Source: Ottelia alismoides (Eukaryota > Streptophyta > Magnoliopsida > Alismatales > Hydrocharitaceae). Taken from it: a stretch of DNA of 64,000 nt. Below the pieces are notes generated by a model. It searched no databases. It was not told where the DNA came from and saw only the letters and a program-made list of their open reading frames with translations. A program made the position numbers and the translations under genes. This document shows positions 11,954 to 22,253 of this stretch, piece by piece. How positions within the stretch are numbered: position 1 is the stretch's first letter; each line of letters opens with the position of its first letter. Where the stretch lies: assembly GCA_037367405.1 (NCBI GenBank), contig JAZKJV010000296.1:806001-870000 (forward strand), in the 5' to 3' direction.

Positions 11954-12666
11954 CTCCCACGGAAATTCCGACGGTGCAACCGGTAGCGGTACGACAATCC
12001 TCCAGGATACAACGGCGAGATCTCGACGGGCGTGCACTCGCCAACATCAAGATCGGTTGAGCAACAAAGATCCTTCCTTCGGAATAGACTCACTCAAAAA
12101 GAGAGAAGGGGGAAGAGAGAAAGAAATGTTGTGTATTGTTTTCAACAAATGAGTCCCCTATATAGGGCATGATGTCAAGATCCGTTACGAAAGAAAATTC
12201 AAAACTTTGACGGAAGGGAATTAAAATACCAACTAATTAGTGCTTGAATAGTGCAATCATTATTAAATAAATTTTAAAAATATTGAACGTTTGCAATTAG
12301 AAACTCTAACGGATGTAAATGATTATTATATTAATATAATAATCAAATGTAATGCACAACTTACAGGTTATGCAACGTACAAAAGTTTTATGTATTATAT
12401 TAATAATAATATGGTAATAGTAATAGATAAACAAGGGTAATTACATCTCCAAAGAAACCGTAAAGTTCAAATTGATGTTAATATATATATTAAAGAATCG
12501 GGAATGGAGTTATATGCACTGCATGTAAATATCACATACAACGTATTTATAACATTCCATTCTAGTGCAAGAATATTAAGGAGACAGGTAATCAAACATA
12601 AGTTTTCATGGTTGTATAATGGAAGAAAAAAATCATAATGTATGTATTTGAAATAAAATATCAACA
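11954..12666 (-). repeat. Copia-1 5' LTR (end missing)
   Basis: On the minus strand it starts TGTTGATATTTTATTTC at 12666. The block 12469-11954 matches the other LTR. It then breaks off at GGGAG, exactly where the other LTR continues GTACGAATC, and joins AATAG plus the gag ATG. About 111 bp of LTR end and all of the primer-binding site are missing. A TATA-like CTATATAGG sits near 12160-12168. Confidence 0.78.
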
Positions 12667-12760
12667 GTTGTCAATGGGTTCAATCAGACCCATGCTCAAC
12701 AACTTGTTAGGGTCGGTTTTCCTCTTTAACGGACTGGATACTTAAGCTTGGGTTGTTACA
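12667..12760 (+). repeat. TRIM 5' LTR, right part
   Basis: Begins with the right Copia-1 TSD GTTGT and continues colinearly with 13047-13136 of the 3' LTR (GTTGTCAATG, GTTTTC, CTTTAAC/GTTAAC, AAGCTTGGGTTGTTAC). It ends TTACA at 12760, a canonical CA LTR end. Confidence 0.78.
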
Positions 12761-12928
12761 AATGATATCATAGCGAATTCCCCTCGGATAGTGGAAAGGG
12801 CTACCCAAGAGGTTGAGTCACCCCTACAAAAATGAAAGACTACACATAGTGAGCAACTGCCATTGTCAGTGGGAATAAGTGATGGGACATGTCGCTACGA
12901 AAACGCTATGAATATAAGTAAGGGAGGT
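12761..12928 (+). other. TRIM internal domain with PBS and polypurine tract
   Basis: TGATATCATAGC at 12763-12774 matches 10 of 12 positions of the plant initiator-Met tRNA primer site TGGTATCAGAGC. AAGGGAGGT at 12920-12928 directly before the 3' LTR is a purine tract suited to plus-strand priming. The 168-bp interior has no coding frame, as expected of a TRIM mobilised in trans. Confidence 0.7.
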
Positions 12929-13136
12929 TGTAACGCCCCAACCGTCAAACATAGTCCCACATCTAAAACTCACTAAGTGTGGGCATGGGTTACAAGTGGT
13001 GGGGATTATTACTTGGCAATTTGGGCTTAAGCATTTTGGATAGTTGTCAATGACTTCAATTAGTCTCATGTCCAATAAGTTGTCTTGGATAGTTTTCTTT
13101 GTTAACAGATCGTGGAATTAAGCTTGGGTTGTTACG
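12929..13136 (+). repeat. TRIM 3' LTR (intact copy)
   Basis: A 208-bp repeat starting TGTAACGCCCC and ending GTTAC (final CA changed to CG). It is the uninterrupted reference that shows where Copia-1 entered the 5' copy. Confidence 0.75.
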
Positions 13137-14550
13137 GCACTTCTATACTCCTCCAAGTATCTGAGTATGTGAGACAACACTTTATCTAATTTTAATGCTC
13201 CAGCAGCGACTTAGTCAATGACAACACAGAAAGGTTGTCCTTTCTCATCGGCTCAAGTTGTTCCTTCTTGTTTATGTTGAACCTTCATTACTTGAAATGT
13301 TAATATTTTTACAAAACAAGCATCAAAAATATAACTTCAGCATTTTCAAAATCAAAGCCACCAACAATATCTGCATCTCTATCAATAACAAGACTTTTAT
13401 ATTTTTGATGAAGTCTTTTTAACTTGATACATCTACCAGTTTTGAAGAGTGACACTTTCATAATAATTTCCGCTTTTTTCGTTGTCAATAAGTTAATAAC
13501 TTAGGGCCTCTTTGTTTTCGTCTAAATCCACTATTTCTTGAGTGTTTGAATGAACTCGGTAAATGATCTTTAGTGGTCAATAAATGTACCTAGACCGTTT
13601 CGTAACCGGCGGTTGCGGGAAGATCGGATCCGATGGAAGCACGTCGTGTAGGCACGGGGAAGATGGGAGCGGATGGGCCGAGGGGCTCGCGCTCAATGCC
13701 TCGAGTATGGAAGCCTCCCTTTCATCCCTCTCTCCATTCTTCACCATCTCCGCCCTCTCGTTCTCTCTCAGAGCGAAGGGCAAGGCATACTTTGAAGACC
13801 TGCATCTGGTATTAGAGCTCACGTTAGCGATCCAACCCCGATCGTCACCTTCATCAAGATCGACGTTGCCCGCCCTCTTCCTTGGCTACCGCAGCTGCAT
13901 GCACCAAGTGGTTGTTGCCATTTTTGTGTTTCCCCTCGTTTCGAAACGCTAATCGAGAGGTAATATTATTTTTTGCTCGTTTTTTTAGGGTGCACGTTAT
14001 TGCACTCTTTGGGGACCACAAGCACAGACTTGGAATGGTGCACGTTATTGCCACTTGCCCTTCATAGAATAAATATACTATAATATGACACACTTTTGTG
14101 ACTCATGTGTATTTCCTCGAATGTGATTTAATCACGGTCAAGATAAAATCAAGTCAGAACCAGATTACATCGCAACAAGAAGCATTCCTTCTTATTACTA
14201 TTTTTGGAAATTGCATGCTTTAGGATCTCTCCATTAACTCTTCTTTTCGAAGATTTTTTATAATAATGCATTTTTATAAAAAAAAAAACTACTAACCTTT
14301 CATAGATTTTTTTAACAGATGGGTAAATGATTTTAATTGATTATTGCTAATAACATCCTTTTTTAAAATTTACCGTTGCTCAAGTTTTTGTTTGACACAT
14401 TTAAAAAAAGATTTAAAGGAATGATTTATTTTTTAAGTACTTTTTTTCATAACCACTCTCTCTTAATGGCTAAAAAACTTTACTTATACATGTTAGATAT
14501 CTCAATCTCATATGAACTTACACGTATTTCACTAGATCAAATATGAAAAG
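13137..14550. other. Intergenic, no complete gene
   Basis: No complete gene. 13580-13950 is a GC-rich island with short overlapping frames and no recognisable domain; it resembles leader or LTR sequence. 13950-14550 is AT-rich. A TTAGGGCCTCTTTGTTT stretch at about 13502 resembles one end of a Tourist-type MITE, but I see no matching second end. Confidence 0.4.
13309..13452 (-). pseudogene. Unidentified 48-codon coding relic
   Basis: The minus strand is open with good protein composition (GRCIKLKRLHQKYKSLVID, then DADIVGGFDFENAEV), ending in TAA at 13309-13311. It may be an exon or transposon fragment. I do not recognise the family, and a chance frame cannot be excluded. Confidence 0.25.
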
Positions 14551-14695
14551 TGTTGAGATATTTATTTATCACAGTATTATATTTATATTTTTATGTTTTC
14601 TTTGGGTATCACTTATGTTGAAAATCCATGACTCTTCTACTGTATAAGAGAGCCCTGGGATCTCTTTTATGTGATGAATAAATTTTCTTTCAACA
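14551..14695 (+). repeat. Copia-2 5' LTR
   Basis: 145 bp, TG...CA, with TATAAGAGAGCCC near 14642 as promoter TATA region. Its sequence resembles the LTR at 56050-56237, showing that the two belong to related copia lineages. Confidence 0.9.
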
Positions 14696-14707
14696 TGGTA
14701 TCAGAGC
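14696..14707 (+). other. Copia-2 primer-binding site
   Basis: TGGTATCAGAGC directly follows the LTR and is complementary to the 3' end of plant initiator methionine tRNA, the usual minus-strand primer for plant copia elements. Confidence 0.92.
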
Positions 14708-15241
14708 AACGGTCCTAGACCGATGTTCTCGAACCAAAACCCTAACCCTAGCTCCACTCGTCGGCCTCTCCTCGCGCCCTCTGCACGCCCCTCCGCGCGC
14801 CTCCGGCAGCCTGCAACCCCCACCCCCCCAGCGCCGCCAACCCTTGCGGCAACCCCAATGCCGCCGCCACCCCCTTCCAGCACCACTGCCACCCCTCCCA
14901 GCGGTCGTTATCGCCTCGTAGCATCCCGGCGAGGGCCCGACGACCTCCCTTTGCCTCCGTAGGCACTGTGGCTTGACTCACAAGGGGTTCAACACACCCT
15001 AGGCGGCCCCGGGTCCCCCATTTGAGTCCAGCGGACCCTTGTTCTCGTGCATCGAGGTCTGGACTGATCTGCGAAGGGTGATATAGTCTGATTTCTCCCT
15101 TCATTTGCGGCCTTCGACCACAAACACAGCATTAGGGGTGAGTGTATAAGTCTACAGATACACCTCATCCCTCATTCGATGTTGTAGATAAGATTTTTGC
15201 GAGATATTACCCTTTTATTCTGCATTTTGGCGTATTAAAGA
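14708..15241 (+). other. Copia-2 untranslated leader
   Basis: GC-rich, proline-codon-rich leader between primer site and gag. The frames across it on both strands (for example 14723-14962) are low-complexity by-products of C-rich sequence and have no family resemblance. Confidence 0.6.
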
Positions 15242-16136
15242 ATGTCAGAAATCTAGGGTGACGTGTTCTCCTCTTCCGGTGCCTTCAAAGGACCGGCACC
15301 TATCGTAAAGATGGACGGGACCAACTACGAGTTATGGTCCATGAAATTTTGTACCTTGATGCAATGCCACAATAAGGAGCATATTCTGACTAATTCAGAG
15401 CCGGGGGACAAGACTGGGGTCAACGCGTCATGGAAGCAAGATGATGCATATGCTCGTTTATGGCTCTATGGGATGCTTTGAACAGAGATTGTGAATGATA
15501 TTGTCAATCAGCCAACTGCAAAGGCCATGTGTGACATATTGGTTGCTACCTATGGACAAGCAAAACATGAAAACAAAATACTCTAACTTCAGTTCGACAT
15601 TTCTCGACCAAGCAAAATGGTCGACCTTTACATGCCCACTTTTCACATCTGAGAGGCATGTTTGAACGACTCCATAGCTTCATGCCTATCAGTACCAGCG
15701 TGGAACAACAACAGGCGTATCGGAATGCCACTATGACTGGCGTTTTCCGGTCCTCTCTTGACTCGGAGTACGATGCCACTCGTACTCAACTTATGACTAG
15801 CGAGACCATACCACCAATGGAGGAGGTCTACAAGCGGCTGAGCAGGATTACTACCACACCTACATCCATGCCCCCTCCTGGACAAGGCAGTGCGTCCCGG
15901 TTCCGTGGTCGTGCACCTCGTGGTAGAGGTGGAGAACGTCAGCGTGGTCCATGTTCTTATTGTCGTCGTCCTGTCCACTCAGAAGAGACATGCTTTTACA
16001 AGAACGACTTTCCGACATCTGCACATGTTGTGGAGCAGACTGACTCTTCACATGCCTACTACTGATGCACGTTTTAACGATCTAGTCTCGAGACTTCGAG
16101 AAATGGTGACCACTCTTGTGACTCAGACTGCGAGAC
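15242..16136 (+). pseudogene. Copia-2 gag
   Basis: Starts ATGTCAGAAATC but hits TAG at codon 5. The capsid region is then clear: FKGPAPIVKMDGTNYELWSM, VNASWKQDDAYARLWL, then stops and a frameshift near 15600. Frame 15658-16065 holds the capsid C-terminus and basic region (RFRGRAPRGRGGERQRG) and a zinc knuckle CSYCRRPVHSEETC with CX2CX4HX4C spacing. It is related to the gag fragment at 55341-55670. The gag tail is cut by the family Y element at 16137. Confidence 0.88.
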
Positions 16137-19100
16137 TGATGAATATGTGATTCATCACTCTTAAAGTTGAAAATAGAGCTTTGTTCCCGATAATTAGATG
16201 CATATTTCCACTTGTATTACATAAGTAGCATTCATGCATGCATAAGTAATATCTGCATTTTAGCATTAAATAAGAAGCCCAAATCACTTGTAAATATTCA
16301 TCATATTTCACCTATTTGTGTATATTTTATACTAACTCCAAATACAATAAAACCAACTCTATGCTGTATATATTACTGGCTAATAATACAAGGAAAATAC
16401 CAAAAAATCTAACTTAAATAATTAACCAATAAAACCACAAATCCAGATGGAGATCCTAGGCATTATAATGCACATATCTCTCTCATACAATCTCCGATCT
16501 AGGTCAACTCACTTTTAAATTAATACACATTCAGAGACCTTCAAAATGAGATCAATTTCATTTCAATCGGTGCTCATATGCCAAACTTGGGTTTTGGGAT
16601 CCCATTGTACACTATATGTATGTATGTTTATACCCTTGTATTTTAGTACTTTATTTGACCTCATTTCCGTTTTTGGTCAACTTGAAACTTGTAGATCTCG
16701 ATAAGATCTACAACTTTCATGGTTTTAGTTTTTCCAAATTCGGCCATCTTCTCCCTCTTTTCTCAATTTATTTTTCCAGCCATCCAGATTGGGCCACGTG
16801 GTGCCCTCTGATTGTGCCACGCGGCCCACTCATCTCGCGCCACGCCTCTAGATCGTCCGATCATCCTCACCACCCTCAGATCCGGGCCCTTCATACCGCA
16901 TTACCTCGCAGCCGTTTGATCAGGGTCTAGATCAAGTATTAGCTGTTTACCAACGCCTTCACCCCCTTGCGCCACATAGCGCACTCCATCACCGTTCGAT
17001 TGCTCCCCTTCTCTCCAAATCCGCACCGTCTTCCATGCTCCATCCTCAACCCTCCAATCCTTACTTCTGATTCAACCACGACCGTTCATCTCCTCCCGTA
17101 CCTACGCCTGCCACGTGTCGCATCCATCGCCCTCCGATGGTGCTGCTTGGATTTAATCTTAACCGCTCCTTAAACGTCCCGCTCTGAGCCGTTGGATCGC
17201 TAGATCCAACAACCCATAGCTCATCTTCTACCTCCGAGAATGCCTCACCCACGTCATCACCACGCCAACTAGCCTCCCCCTTTCTATTTTCATCGCTAAC
17301 TCCGCCACCTTCCCCACAATTTAATCGTCTCACGATGAAGCCCATACTCCCCTCATCCTCGCCGACCACCACGCACGCCATGAATCCCTCTCTATTCGCT
17401 CTACAACCCAATGTAAACCGCTCCCTCCATCGCCCGGACTCCCACCTTCTCTCTATAAATACACCACCTCCGGTGAGCTTCAACCCCGTCTGCCATTGCA
17501 AGAGAGAACCTAGAGCTACCCTCTACCTATCAGTGACAGTGATTGGATCTTAGAAGCGAGTGACGACATGTTTCATCTCCAGCGAGATCCACGGCCAACT
17601 CCGTCGTGTCGCAGCTCCACCGACGAGCTGCACGAGCTCGGGATGCTACTGACCTTTGAGCGAAGACCAGGAGGCTCCTCCTCGAGCTTCTGACCCCAGG
17701 TAGACTCACCCATTTCTCCTCCGATCTTCTTTCTCTTTTCATCTCCATTTTCTCGAAATTTCTCCGCCTCTCCGATCGAGTTCACCTTCCATCAACTATC
17801 CACCGAGCTCTGCCTTGAAGCTCCGATCTTCACGCACTAGTCCAGCCACTCCGACAACACTTCGCACTTCACTCCGGTCACTGCTCCGCCGGTCGCGGTG
17901 GAATACCACCTCCGATCGTCACCACTGCACGCCGCAGGCCTCAACACACTCGCGCACCTCCCATGAACATGATGCACTTGCTTCTTGGCATGAACTAATC
18001 CTGCAGGTACACCTATCTTCACTGATCGGAGCGTCGCCGGAGCGTCACTCGAGCTTCGACATCTCCAGCCCACGGACCTCCACAGTTGCTTCTAGGACCT
18101 CCGATAGCTCTCCGACATTCCCACGATCAATCCGAGCATCTTAGGAGCTATCAACGAGCTTCATCAACCACTGGCGAAGGAGGCAGAGCAAGGAGCTCAT
18201 CGTCGGAGCCCTGCCAAGTCTGCCGCAGGAGGCAGTGGACCAGAGAAGATGAAGCACAACCACCATTGGATCTTCCTGATCCGACGGTCCTCGTCTTGCC
18301 ACATCGCCCCGAGCCCGCCACTATTGGATCATCCAGATCTAACGGACCTCATCGCACCACGTAGCAGCTGCCCCGAGCTTCAGCCTCTGTTGGATCCATC
18401 TCGATCCAACGACCAATAGTCGGCCACGTCGCATCATTCCAACAGCCATCCCCACAGTTGGATCGTCCAGATCTAACGGCTTAGCATACACCACGTGGAG
18501 ACTCCGAGCCTCTTCCCCGACCCTAGGCTCGGAAAAACCGAAGCAGACCCGAAGCTGATCCGAGCTTCCTGAACCATCCGAAGATGATCCGAGACTCGAT
18601 CGTCGTCCGAGCCTAACCCCGCACATGTTTTGTACGTGGGGATTGGGTAATTTACATAGAGCCCCCTACAACTTTCAAAAATTACAAATTGGTCCCTTCC
18701 ATGCGCGTCACACGAGGAGCGCGCGATTTTGTAGGAGTTTTGTATCCACCCCCTCCGCATTATAGGTAATTACATTTAAGTCCCTATGAGCACGTTTTAT
18801 TTCAGTAACTTTTATTTCCTGTATTTACAATTTGGTCCCTGACTTTGCACGCATATTTAGTGTCCATTTAGCATCATCTTTAAATTCTAAAAATTGCATG
18901 ATGTAGCCTAACTTGTCCTCTATCATATGTGACACTTGTTTTGTTTTTGTGAGTTATCTGAAATTTAATAATATTAAATTGATGAAATTTTCTATATTTT
19001 TCCCATTGTATCCCGTTTAATTCATATTAAATTCCTTGTTACTCCAAAAATTACCATAAAATCACATTGGACTTAGGATAAAGTATTCTACATTGTGCCG

Positions 19101-19763
19101 AAAAATCATTGCATTTACACTCATCACAAGACATGAATAAATCAAATAGTGATTTACTTAATTGATTCTCAATAGATCCAATTCACATAGAATTTTAGCT
19201 TTATTAATTTTCCTAAATTCATCATATTTGGATCTATCTAGGATAATTTTTATATCTGAAATGATGTGTTTTGGTATTTATCAAAATTAATTTTGCAAAA
19301 ATCACCTTGCATTCATATTTAACTTATAGTAAATTCATTTAGAGTCAAAAAATTCTAAAAAAATTGTATACATCTAGGTTCATCGCATTCCATATTCTGG
19401 CCAATTTTCATAATTTTTAGACTTCAATTGATCATCTTTTTGAATTAACTTATGAAATTGGTTTGAAACTGCATTGCTTTTCCTTCCTTGCATAAAAATT
19501 GCTAAAAAACCCTAAAATATTCTTCTGAAAATCAGGTCTTTAAATTAACTGAAAATTTATCTAAAGAGAAAGCTGCCTCCCTTAGTTTGACCTTGGACTT
19601 GCCCAAGTAAAATAAATCTACCGCTTGCTTTTAATTGAATATTAATTGGAGTGGTATTTTTGGCGAAGTCTCGATTACTCGACTGCAACGAACTAAACAC
19701 TTAATTTGATCATTAATTTGATTGAATTAACAAGGGTAGACTAGGCTACATCAAGGACCATCA
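16137..19763 (+). mobile_element. Family Y LTR (copy 1) inserted in Copia-2
   Basis: A 3.6-kb non-coding insertion separates Copia-2 gag from its protease. Its start, TGATGAAT..ATTCATCA (palindromic), matches the start of copy 2 at 29417, and it shares internal landmarks with copy 2: AACTTGTAGATCTC near 16687, a GC-rich leader after a TATA box (TATAAAT, 17454-17460), GGGTAATTT near 18644 and CCTTGCATAAAAAT near 19487. It ends CCATCA at 19763. Long LTR-like layout and absence of coding suggest a solo LTR of a Ty3/gypsy-type element. The flanking 5-mers (GAGAC, GATGC) do not form a clean TSD. Confidence 0.65.
17454..17460 (+). promoter_or_regulatory. TATA box of family Y LTR copy 1
   Basis: TATAAAT in a pyrimidine-rich context (CTTCTCTCTATAAATACACC), followed by a GC-rich transcribed-leader-like region, as in plant LTR promoters. 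The corresponding site in copy 2 is TATAAGA at 30557. Confidence 0.55.
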
Positions 19764-20802
19764 GATGCAGGGCCACTGCCAGAGCACTACCCAGTTCATC
19801 AAGTATTTCATATGTGCTTATCAGTAGTAGCATTTCTGATGTGATAGATTGGATTATGGATTCTGGAGCGTCTCATTACATGTGTGGAGATCGGACACTA
19901 TTTTCCTCTTACACGACTATTGCTCCTGGGCGATCTGTAATCATAGCCAATGGAGTTCGGCTACCCATTGTTGGTCAGGGAGAGATTGTTTTAGCCCCTC
20001 CTATATGTCTTCAGAATGTTGTTCATGCTCCAGACTTTCAAATGAATCTTTTGTCTAGTCAGATTACAAAAGATTTACACCGTTGTGTTATTTTCGACTC
20101 CTCTTCTCTTATATTTCAGGGCATACTAACTGGAAGGATGATTATTAATGGTTGTGAGCAGAGAGGATTATACAAACTTATTGTTCAATCATGTGCTGGG
20201 GTGGCCTCTATTCCCTCTGGATCTGCTTCATCTTTTTTGTGGCATCTTCGCTTTGGCCACCTTCCTCTCCAAAAGATGATACGTGTTCTTCCGCAACTAT
20301 CTACTCATACTACTCTGGATTATGAAGCTTGTCAGCTTGGAAAACACCATCGCTCATCCTTTCCGAGTCTTCCTAGTCGTAGTAGTAGTCGGTCCTTTGA
20401 GTTGTTTCATTTTGACATTTGGGGTCCAAGTCGTGTTCCTGATCATCAGGGGCATAGATTTTATATTGTTGTCGTCGATGATTATTCTAGACTTTCTTGG
20501 TTTTTCTTGCTTAAACATAAGGTTGAAGCATGTGCTATAATTAAAACCTTTCTTATTGAGATCAATAATATTTTTTATGCTAAAGTTAAATACATTCGTA
20601 CCGACAATGCTTTGGAATTTTCTACTCTTCATTTGGCAGAATTCCTCTAGTCTCTGGGTATGGTTCATCAGACTTCTTATACTTATACATCACAACAAAA
20701 TGAGGTTGCAAAACGCAAACATCGTCACCTCTTAGACATCATGAGGACCTTGTTGATTCACAGTAGTACACCTCATTCCTTCTGGGGGGATGCCGTTGTT
20801 AC
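19764..20802 (+). pseudogene. Copia-2 protease and integrase core
   Basis: One frame to 20650 carries the aspartic protease motif DSGASHYMCG, the integrase zinc region WHLRFGHL and EACQLGKHHRSSF (the first Cys of the CxxC pair is Tyr), the core Asp motifs FDIWGPS and RTDNALEF, then TAG. Beyond the stop the frame continues SQQNEVAKRKHRHLLDIMRT, where copia integrases normally have GVAERK: the catalytic Glu is Lys here, a G-to-A change. Another stop follows near 20808. Integrase joins cDNA ends to target DNA; this copy cannot. Confidence 0.88.
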
Positions 20803-21213
20803 TTGTTAAATCGCATGCCTTCCACTATTCTTGGAGAGAAGAGTCCCTTCTCGATTGCGTTTCCCGAGAAGGAACTCTTCACACTTACACCTCGTGTTTT
20901 TAGATCGGTAGCTTTTGTCCATGACTTTACTCCTGGTCGTGACAAGCTCTCACCTAGAGCTGTCAAATGTGTCTTTGTTGGTTATTCTCGTACCCAAAAA
21001 GGGTATGGATGTTTTGATCCTATTGGGAGAAAATACTATGTCAACGCTGATGTTACTTTTTTCGAATCTATTATGTATTTCTTTCCTACAGGCGACATGT
21101 TGTCTAATACTGGATCCAAAGAAGATGTTGTCGTTCCTCCACCTCCATCTGCTCCTTGTGATGTCCCACGGTCTTCACCATCCCCACCTCCACCTCCACC
21201 TCATCCCAAATAG
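20803..21213 (+). pseudogene. Copia-2 integrase C-terminal region
   Basis: LLNRMPSTILGEKSPF begins the copia integrase C-terminal segment. RAVKCVFVGYSRTQKGY is the conserved KxxFxGYS-type block, and a proline-rich linker (SPSPPPPPPHPK) leads towards RT. It ends in a stop at 21213. This is the same pol as the preceding block after a short frame break. Confidence 0.85.
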
Positions 21214-21290
21214 TCTAGTTTCTTACCCCATGTTTGTAGTCACAGGTCTTCTACTCACCCCCTGCTCATGCGCCTACCGCATCATCCACC

Positions 21291-22253
21291 ATGCCTCAGA
21301 TATGTCAGGAACATATTATTTCTACTGATGGCACTGGAGATTTTATTGATGAACATGAAGAGTTAATTCCAGAGGACGGTGAGGCAGATGACCTGGAGAT
21401 ACCGATTGCTCTAAGGAAACCTCGTCGCCAATGTGCTACTTACCCAATGGCTGCACATGTTTCCTTGGATCATCTGTTAGAGGACTACAAGAAGTTTATA
21501 GTGGGACTATCTGTTGTTACTATCCCATGGACGTATCACGAGGCGTTCCGAGACCGTAGGTGGCGCCTCGCTATGGAAGAAGAGATGGCGGCTCTGCGAT
21601 CACGTGGCACATGGAGCATTGTTTCACCTCTACCAGGAGCATCTATTGTGAGCTGCAAATGGATATTAACGGTCAGGCAAAGGGCCGATGGTAGTGTCGA
21701 CCAATTCAAAGCAAGGCTCAGGGGTTCACCCAAACCTATGGGGTGGATTATCGGGATGCCTTCTCTCTAGTAGGAAGACATTCAACACTATGCATTCTGC
21801 TATTTGTTGCCTTTTCCAGGTACTGGCCTCTGTATCAACTTGATGTTAAGAATTCCTTTCTCTATGGGGATCTCTAGGAGGAAGTATATATGCAACAACC
21901 ACTAGGATTTGCTACTGAGGGGGTCTCAAAAGGTGTGCCGCCTTCACACGGCAGTTTATGGACTGAAGTAGAGTCCGAAAGCTTGGTATCAAAAGCTATC
22001 GTTGTTGAAAGAGCAGAAGGGGTTTATGCGGTCTACTGCGGACCACTCACTGCTTGTACAGAGGACACCTAGAGGTACAATGGCTATTCTTGTTTATGTG
22101 GATGATGTCGTCATTACAGGAGATGATGAGCAGGGTATTCTTACCGCCAAGGAGTTCCTTGGTCAGCAGTTTGTGACTAAGGACCTTGGCAATCTTCGCT
22201 ACTTTCTTGGATTAGAGTTCTCCAGGAATCAACGTGGACTCGTGATGAATTAG
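21291..22253 (+). pseudogene. Copia-2 reverse transcriptase, N-terminal half
   Basis: Frame 21291-21770 includes the pre-RT linker and RT start (WRLAMEEEMAALRSRGTWSI, CKWILTVRQRADGS, FKARL). A small deletion removes the VAK of the usual ARLVAKGFTQ motif and shifts the frame. After degraded sequence (YQLDVKNSFLYGDL then a stop) the active site MAILVYVDDVVITGDDE appears in 22002-22253, with KDLGNLRYFLGLE before TAG. YVDD is intact, but the enzyme is fragmented. Confidence 0.86.

Larger units (their letters stand above)
7498..12666 (-). mobile_element. Copia-1: degenerate Ty1/copia retrotransposon
   Basis: A minus-strand copia element of 5169 bp. On the plus strand it runs from TG at 7498 to CA at 12665-12666, flanked by the 5-bp TSD GTTGT (7493-7497 and 12667-12671). 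The flanks join to restore a TRIM LTR, which fixes the boundaries independently. Order on the minus strand is 5' LTR, gag, protease, integrase, reverse transcriptase, RNase H, 3' LTR, the Ty1/copia order. Every domain is recognisable but broken by stops or frameshifts. Both LTRs are incomplete in complementary ways and no primer-binding site is seen. Confidence 0.9.
7377..13136 (+). mobile_element. TRIM-like miniature LTR retrotransposon, split by Copia-1
   Basis: Removing the Copia-1 insertion leaves a ~590-bp element with a 210-bp 5' LTR (7377-7497 joined to 12672-12760), a 168-bp internal region and a 208-bp 3' LTR (12929-13136). The two LTRs align along their whole length, starting near TGTAACGCCCCAACC and ending in GCTTGGGTTGTTAC. 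A degenerate initiator-tRNA primer site (12763-12774) and a polypurine tract (12920-12928) flank the internal domain. There is no coding capacity, which fits terminal-repeat retrotransposons in miniature. I could not read a clean outer TSD. Confidence 0.75.

Noticed and set aside
12929..13136. Cassandra-type TRIM carrying a 5S-like promoter
   Set aside because: I see no 5S rRNA-like internal promoter boxes in the LTR; only the generic TRIM architecture is supported.
13502..13950. Second Tourist-type MITE beginning GGGCCTCTTTGTTT
   Set aside because: No matching inverted end and no TAA/TTA duplication found.
14701..15104. Glycine/proline-rich frames after the Copia-2 primer site
   Set aside because: Position between PBS and gag and low complexity mark them as untranslated leader.
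17061..18760. Several 70-146-codon frames on both strands
   Set aside because: They overlap each other in a GC-rich LTR leader, show no family resemblance and are not kept in the other family Y copy.
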